A DNA stretch of 64,000 nt from Paenibacillus borealis (GTDB taxonomy: Bacteria; Bacillota; Bacilli; Paenibacillales; Paenibacillaceae), in contig NZ_CP009285.1 of assembly GCF_000758665.1 (NCBI RefSeq), forward strand, positions 5,084,001-5,148,000, read 5' to 3'. The notes beneath the pieces were generated by a model that searched no databases, was not told where the DNA came from, and was given only the letters and a program-made list of their open reading frames with translations. Of this stretch, positions 61,301 to 64,000 are shown in pieces (within the stretch, counting starts at the first letter, position 1; each line of letters begins with the position of its first letter). The translations under genes were made by a program, and so were the position numbers.

Positions 61301-61593
61301 AGAATCCCGTCAAGACCCGTAAGTGCATTGTTCAGCAGCTTAAGCTCTCCGTCGCTTTTAAGCGCAACATACCCTCTGGCCCGGAAAAAGACATCATTCA
61401 GCGTTGCCGCCAGCTCATTGATGGTCTCTGTCTTATGCTGCAGCACATCACGGTCATTCTTCAGCTTGTCCTGCTGGTTATTGACGTAGAAGAACAGACC
61501 GGTACCAGATAACATAATTGCAATAAACAGGATAAAGATAATCCGGAAATACTTGGTCTTAATGCTCGCATCCGCAAGCTTATGGTTTCTCAC
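58330..61593 (-). CDS. Hybrid sensor histidine kinase (HAMP-PAS-GAF-PAS-HisKA-HATPase-REC)
   Basis: A 1087-residue kinase. Membrane segments at about 17-37 and 183-205 enclose a helical sensor of the CHASE3 type. Then come HAMP ('DPIVKLEEATNSLAAGEAVLLGKLHKQDEIGRLYEAF'), a coiled coil, PAS ('ALNQTSAVGILSSKGVFTYANDNLSVYTGY'), a GAF-like domain, and a second PAS ('VNEGIQFVNTEGVIQHINKALSQLF'). HisKA has His721 in 'STVSHELRTPLSSVLGF', the ATPase has 'RRVDNSASKRIGGTGLGLAICKEI', and the C-terminal receiver has Asp1003 in 'AIVVDLMLG'. Its start overlaps the upstream REC gene by 14 bases. It probably feeds a phosphorelay with the two upstream proteins. Confidence 0.94.
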   Translation of the reverse strand: MRNHKLADASIKTKYFRIIFILFIAIMLSGTGLFFYVNNQQDKLKNDRDVLQHKTETINELAATLNDVFFRARGYVALKSDGELKLLNNALTGLDGILEQYSRLNLSPEEAKYRDDLKLFYEQYKTKTLPEAIRLVENDDYEGIRSLSQGGSTQAVNEFLGYTKEFKANSDSKLNTMASQSIRQADTFTFIAFGLSAGLLLFFTLMIWRMLRIVLDPIVKLEEATNSLAAGEAVLLGKLHKQDEIGRLYEAFLNMARSIQDKEEELMMQNEELHAQQDELQDQQFRLERSLSEIESMMKALNQTSAVGILSSKGVFTYANDNLSVYTGYKNSEVIGYTFRLFELHNISDSQVQQIIRKLSTGGVWSGESQIEARDGSSVWLQLTVMPYLNDEGQIYQYILIANNITSMKSVQQKLAETLKSTEQTTIMLELNNQLNHEITYTLDKQEFAEKFSRFMNRLYLFDSSLFLLVKDKISVVKGVPQENVERYINANSKDMLYRMSTEKSYIVKRTGVPREQGISPKEVYCYDFYTTVVNAEDEILAIFCGTRIGHSFTEEEISEIQGMMNRVALAIERLFMYEEIENGRKLNRDIVNNVNEGIQFVNTEGVIQHINKALSQLFDYDEWAEGMLIPKERWMDHFIERVNESEEMGQFYQKAMSLHSVDSSTMKYSLGQEAMKHVDVYAIPVFRREVRVGTLFVHRDITREYELDLMKSELVSTVSHELRTPLSSVLGFTELLLSKTMKPEKQLKYLETIHKEAKRLTELINDFLDLQRMESGTQLYNAEQVNLSETVLSVIDQYKLSGTHHILLEDEALNAEVEVDKDKIIQVLTNLLSNAIKFSPGSNEIRVTLHNERGSVMVRIQDHGLGIPKNQIGQLFQKFRRVDNSASKRIGGTGLGLAICKEIIEKQKGAIGIDSVEGEGTTVWFSLPVLHAESSRHEEEPHKWSADKEQKPNVMIVEDDYSLSLLLSEELKGKGFRVTHHYHPQKAFDQAVKTPFVAIVVDLMLGEELDGWDLIRMLKNDPRTENVPIVISSALDKEDKSMMDNVQKYLTKPYPPGELSNTLQDLVQIKLKTGEVLFPDSGGTEQ

Positions 61594-61954
61594 TAAGGAT
61601 GCCCTCCACGATCTGCAGCAGCTCCATCGGGCTGAACGGCTTAGGCATGAAAAAACGTGCTCCGGCTTCCCTCGCTCTATTGCGGTCCATTTCCTGTGCT
61701 TTGGCTGTCAGCATCATAATCGGAGTCGTACTCTTCAGCTCTTCATCCAGCTCACCGAGCACTTCAATTCCGGTCATCTCCGGCATCATATAATCCAGAA
61801 TCACGAGATCGTAGCGGTCTGAGGACAGACGCGTGAGCGCCTCGGCTCCATTCTCGGCAGTACGAATCTCCACATCCTCCAGATCCTCCAGCGTATCTTC
61901 AATCAGCATGCGCAGCACATCTTCGTCGTCCACAATCAGAATTTTTTGCATCAA
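61580..61954 (-). CDS. Single-domain response regulator (REC only)
   Basis: A 124-residue stand-alone receiver, Spo0F/CheY-like in build. The acidic pair is in 'LIVDDEDVL', phospho-acceptor Asp54 in 'LVILDYMMPEMTG', 'MLTAKAQEMD', and the conserved Lys in 'FFMPKPFSPMELL'. There is no output domain, so it likely carries phosphate between the hybrid kinase (downstream, overlapping by 14 bases) and an HPt such as that of the upstream GGDEF regulator. An AGTGAGAGTGAG-type purine-rich sequence precedes ATG 61954. Confidence 0.94.
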   Translation of the reverse strand: MMQKILIVDDEDVLRMLIEDTLEDLEDVEIRTAENGAEALTRLSSDRYDLVILDYMMPEMTGIEVLGELDEELKSTTPIMMLTAKAQEMDRNRAREAGARFFMPKPFSPMELLQIVEGILSEKP

Positions 61955-61998
61955 TACTCACTCTCACTTTCAATTCATCCATTGAAGCTTCCTTGCAA

Positions 61999-63633
61999 TT
62001 AGAACAGAAATCTGTGGGCCAGCCGCTCAATCCGTGTCAGCAGCTCCGGCAGATAGAACGGTTTAATTACATAATCATCCGCACCCATTTGCAGGGCATG
62101 AATTATATCACGCTGATCAGTGCGGCCCGTCAGCATAATCACGAGTATATTCACCTCGGGGTAGTTGCTGCGTATCTTCTCCAGAACCTCAAGCCCATCG
62201 AGGCCGGGCATCACCCCGTCCAGCAGGATAATGTACTTCTCCTCGGGAACATACCACTCCGAATTCAGGAAAAGCGCACCGTCGGCGAAACTGTTCACCT
62301 TAACCTCAGCCATATTACCCGGCTTCCAGGCGGCGAAATTACCGCTAATAATTCTGCGGATGAGCGGATCATCGTCAACAATAATCACATTGAGTATCGT
62401 TTCCCGCCGGCCCGTTAACAGTCCTTCGCTATACAGAGTTGTCTGGTTTCGTCCGCTGTATTTGCTGGAATACAAAGCCTGGTCTGCCTCGTCTATTAGT
62501 TTATCGGTCTCCTGCTGCTGTTCGCTTATCTCTGTAATGCCGCAGGAGAAGGATACATGGAAGCTCTCCCGTTTGGCCAGGAATTCCCTGGAGGCAAATT
62601 TCTCCTGAATCCGTTCAATAACCAGCAGTGCTGATTCCGCAGAGGTATTAGGCATAAACAGGGCAAATTCTTCTCCGCCATACCGGCAGAACGTATCCTC
62701 AACACGAATCGATTGTCTCACCAGCTCCGAAAAGGTCTGCAGCACCTCATCGCCCACCAGATGACCATAAGTATCGTTGACATGCTTGAAGTGATCGAGA
62801 TCCAGCAGCGCAAGAGAGAACGTCCGGCTCGTCCGTCTGAAGTCTGATGTCAGCTGTTTCATCGTCTGATTGAAATATTTACGGTTAAAAGCACCCGTCA
62901 GCTCATCTACAATAATGGACTTCTGCCATTCTTTTTTCAGTTCAAACCGGTTCTTGATCAGTACCAGGAACAGGCCGATATCCACCGGCTTCTGGATGTA
63001 ATCCATCACACCGAGCGAATAGGCATATTTCTGGATGTCCTTGGAATGCTCCCCGCTGATGATCATGATCGGAATCCGCTCTTTCTTGGCTTTGCCGATA
63101 ATCTGGTTGAGCACATCGATTCCGCTGCGGTCCGGCAGCAGGATATCCAGCAGAATTAAATCCGGCTTAGACTCATAAAAAATCTTAAATCCGCGTTCGG
63201 CGGACAAGGCGATGCTTACATAATAGGACTGCTTCTCCAGCGACTCCCGCAGAAAGGCCACCAGCTCCACATCATCGTCAATAATCAGAATCTCGTATTG
63301 CTGATGGATGCTGCCATGGGACAACGCAATTCCCGGAACCTGGGGAGGCACTGCCCCTGTAATTTCAGGCTCATCAAACAGCTCCAGCAGCGGATATAAA
63401 TAATCTCCCCACTCGGCTTCCGTCCAGCTTCTAAGGTTATCATCCGAGAAATAGAGCAGAGAGTTGCCGGAGAATGCCTCCACCGCGTCAAGGCCCACTG
63501 TACCGGAGGTGCCTTTTAAATTATGCAAAAAGCGGTAGATATCCCTTTCCTCAACTGTTGGCTGTTCCGACCACTTCTGCAAAGTTTGTCTGGTGCGCTG
63601 TTCAACCAGCTCTTTATATTTTCTCGTCGTCAT
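61999..63633 (-). CDS. HPt-REC-GGDEF-REC response regulator (diguanylate cyclase)
   Basis: A 544-residue protein. An N-terminal HPt-like domain has His37 in 'FLHNLKGTSGTVGL', then receiver 1 with Asp163 in 'LILLDILLPDRSG'. A GGDEF domain follows with active motif GGEEF (319-323) and an intact inhibitory RxxD site (Arg310-Val-Glu-Asp313). Receiver 2 has Asp472 in 'IILLDGVMPGLDG'. It should make cyclic di-GMP under phosphorylation control by two receivers. ATG 63633 is chosen because GAAGGAG lies seven bases before it. It is the first gene of the three-gene signalling operon. Confidence 0.94.
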   Translation of the reverse strand: MTTRKYKELVEQRTRQTLQKWSEQPTVEERDIYRFLHNLKGTSGTVGLDAVEAFSGNSLLYFSDDNLRSWTEAEWGDYLYPLLELFDEPEITGAVPPQVPGIALSHGSIHQQYEILIIDDDVELVAFLRESLEKQSYYVSIALSAERGFKIFYESKPDLILLDILLPDRSGIDVLNQIIGKAKKERIPIMIISGEHSKDIQKYAYSLGVMDYIQKPVDIGLFLVLIKNRFELKKEWQKSIIVDELTGAFNRKYFNQTMKQLTSDFRRTSRTFSLALLDLDHFKHVNDTYGHLVGDEVLQTFSELVRQSIRVEDTFCRYGGEEFALFMPNTSAESALLVIERIQEKFASREFLAKRESFHVSFSCGITEISEQQQETDKLIDEADQALYSSKYSGRNQTTLYSEGLLTGRRETILNVIIVDDDPLIRRIISGNFAAWKPGNMAEVKVNSFADGALFLNSEWYVPEEKYIILLDGVMPGLDGLEVLEKIRSNYPEVNILVIMLTGRTDQRDIIHALQMGADDYVIKPFYLPELLTRIERLAHRFLF

Positions 63634-63861
63634 AATAGCTCCTTCAATTCGTTCCTTCAAATAAACATTTCCTTCAAAACTTCAATTAATCATATTTTTA
63701 AGGCGGTGTCAATTTTAATACCATTTTGTCCTGATCAGCCCTACAAAAAAGCTTTGGTTGATAACCTTCTATTCATTTGACATAATAATTGAAACAGTTC
63801 ATTCCGTTAAAGCGGCGATGGGCGGAGAATACAGAGGAATCTATAATAGGAGGCTTTTCAA

Positions 63862-64000
63862 TTGAAGGGGATTATTACGGTACTGGGAAAAGACAAAGTA
63901 GGGATTATTGCCAAAGTATGTACATACCTCGCAGAACACAATCTGAATATTCTGGATATTTCCCAGACGATTGTGCAGGACTATTTCAATATGATGATGA
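63862..64000 (+). CDS. ACT-domain protein, UPF0237 family (partial)
   Basis: The first 46 codons of a gene cut by the right edge. It starts at TTG 63862 behind a perfect AGGAGG (63848-63853). The peptide 'MKGIITVLGKDKVGIIAKV' followed by 'CTYLAEHNLNILDISQTIVQDYFNMMM' is the start of the small ACT-domain UPF0237 proteins (about 90 residues), which bind amino acids and are often followed by a DUF711/PFL-like gene. It is divergent from the GGDEF regulator operon. Confidence 0.88.
   Translation, partial: MKGIITVLGKDKVGIIAKVCTYLAEHNLNILDISQTIVQDYFNMMM

Noticed and set aside
63776..63810. TTGACA at about 63775 as the -35 box of the ACT-domain gene promoter
   Set aside because: No acceptable -10 box is found 16-18 bases downstream, so the promoter could not be placed.

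Overview
The window is a chromosomal stretch of a Gram-positive, spore-forming, motile Firmicute, most likely a Paenibacillus. The reasons are moderate GC, strong AGGAGG-type ribosome binding sites with frequent TTG/GTG starts, a GerAB-type germination permease remnant, a CgeB-like protein, Btr/BesA-like iron genes, CheA/CheW and a SigD-type promoter. This assignment is inferred from gene content only. About 53 protein genes are supported, including four broken genes and two genes cut by the window edges. No rRNA, tRNA, CRISPR array or intact insertion sequence was seen.

Layout. 1-7.8 kb: a lipoprotein, GNAT enzymes, an ECF sigma/anti-sigma pair, a serine hydrolase, a decayed patch (frameshifted methyltransferase, truncated GerAB permease, gene-free DNA) and a CPBP protease. 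7.9-12 kb: an MCP-CheW-CheA chemosensory operon behind a probable SigD promoter. 12.2-14.4 kb: a GPH sugar symporter with a PIG-L deacetylase. 14.5-17.7 kb: a Fur-boxed iron unit (AraC/binding-protein fusion regulator, siderophore-binding lipoprotein, BesA-like esterase). 17.8-19.4 kb: an AT-rich insert-like segment (XRE-cupin regulator and AlaX) bracketed by similar short sequences. 19.5-31 kb: metabolic and regulatory genes (GNAT, broken MBL hydrolase, asparaginase, two-component pair with a divergent secreted protein, OYE/TetR pair, APC permease, cupin).

31-48 kb: signalling dominates. It holds a 1807-residue kinase-ATPase-GAF-PAS-GGDEF protein coupled to a membrane protein, and an operon in which a PP2C phosphatase, an RsbW-like kinase, a dCache chemoreceptor and a STAS antagonist sit together. 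Small enzymes and a frameshifted TIM-barrel gene lie between. 48-58 kb: methionine aminopeptidase, CgeB- and WbsX-like genes facing a 12-residue-repeat protein, cysJI, lspA, a DUF421 protein and an aldo/keto reductase. 58.3-63.6 kb: a phosphorelay operon (HPt-REC-GGDEF-REC, REC, hybrid kinase). The right edge cuts an ACT-domain gene.

The most interesting items are the chemoreceptor embedded in a partner-switching operon, the giant kinase/GGDEF protein with an altered DFG motif, two palindromic intergenic repeat clusters (30.1-30.3 and 40.4-40.6 kb), and several single-base frameshifts in otherwise well-preserved genes, which may be real decay or sequencing errors.
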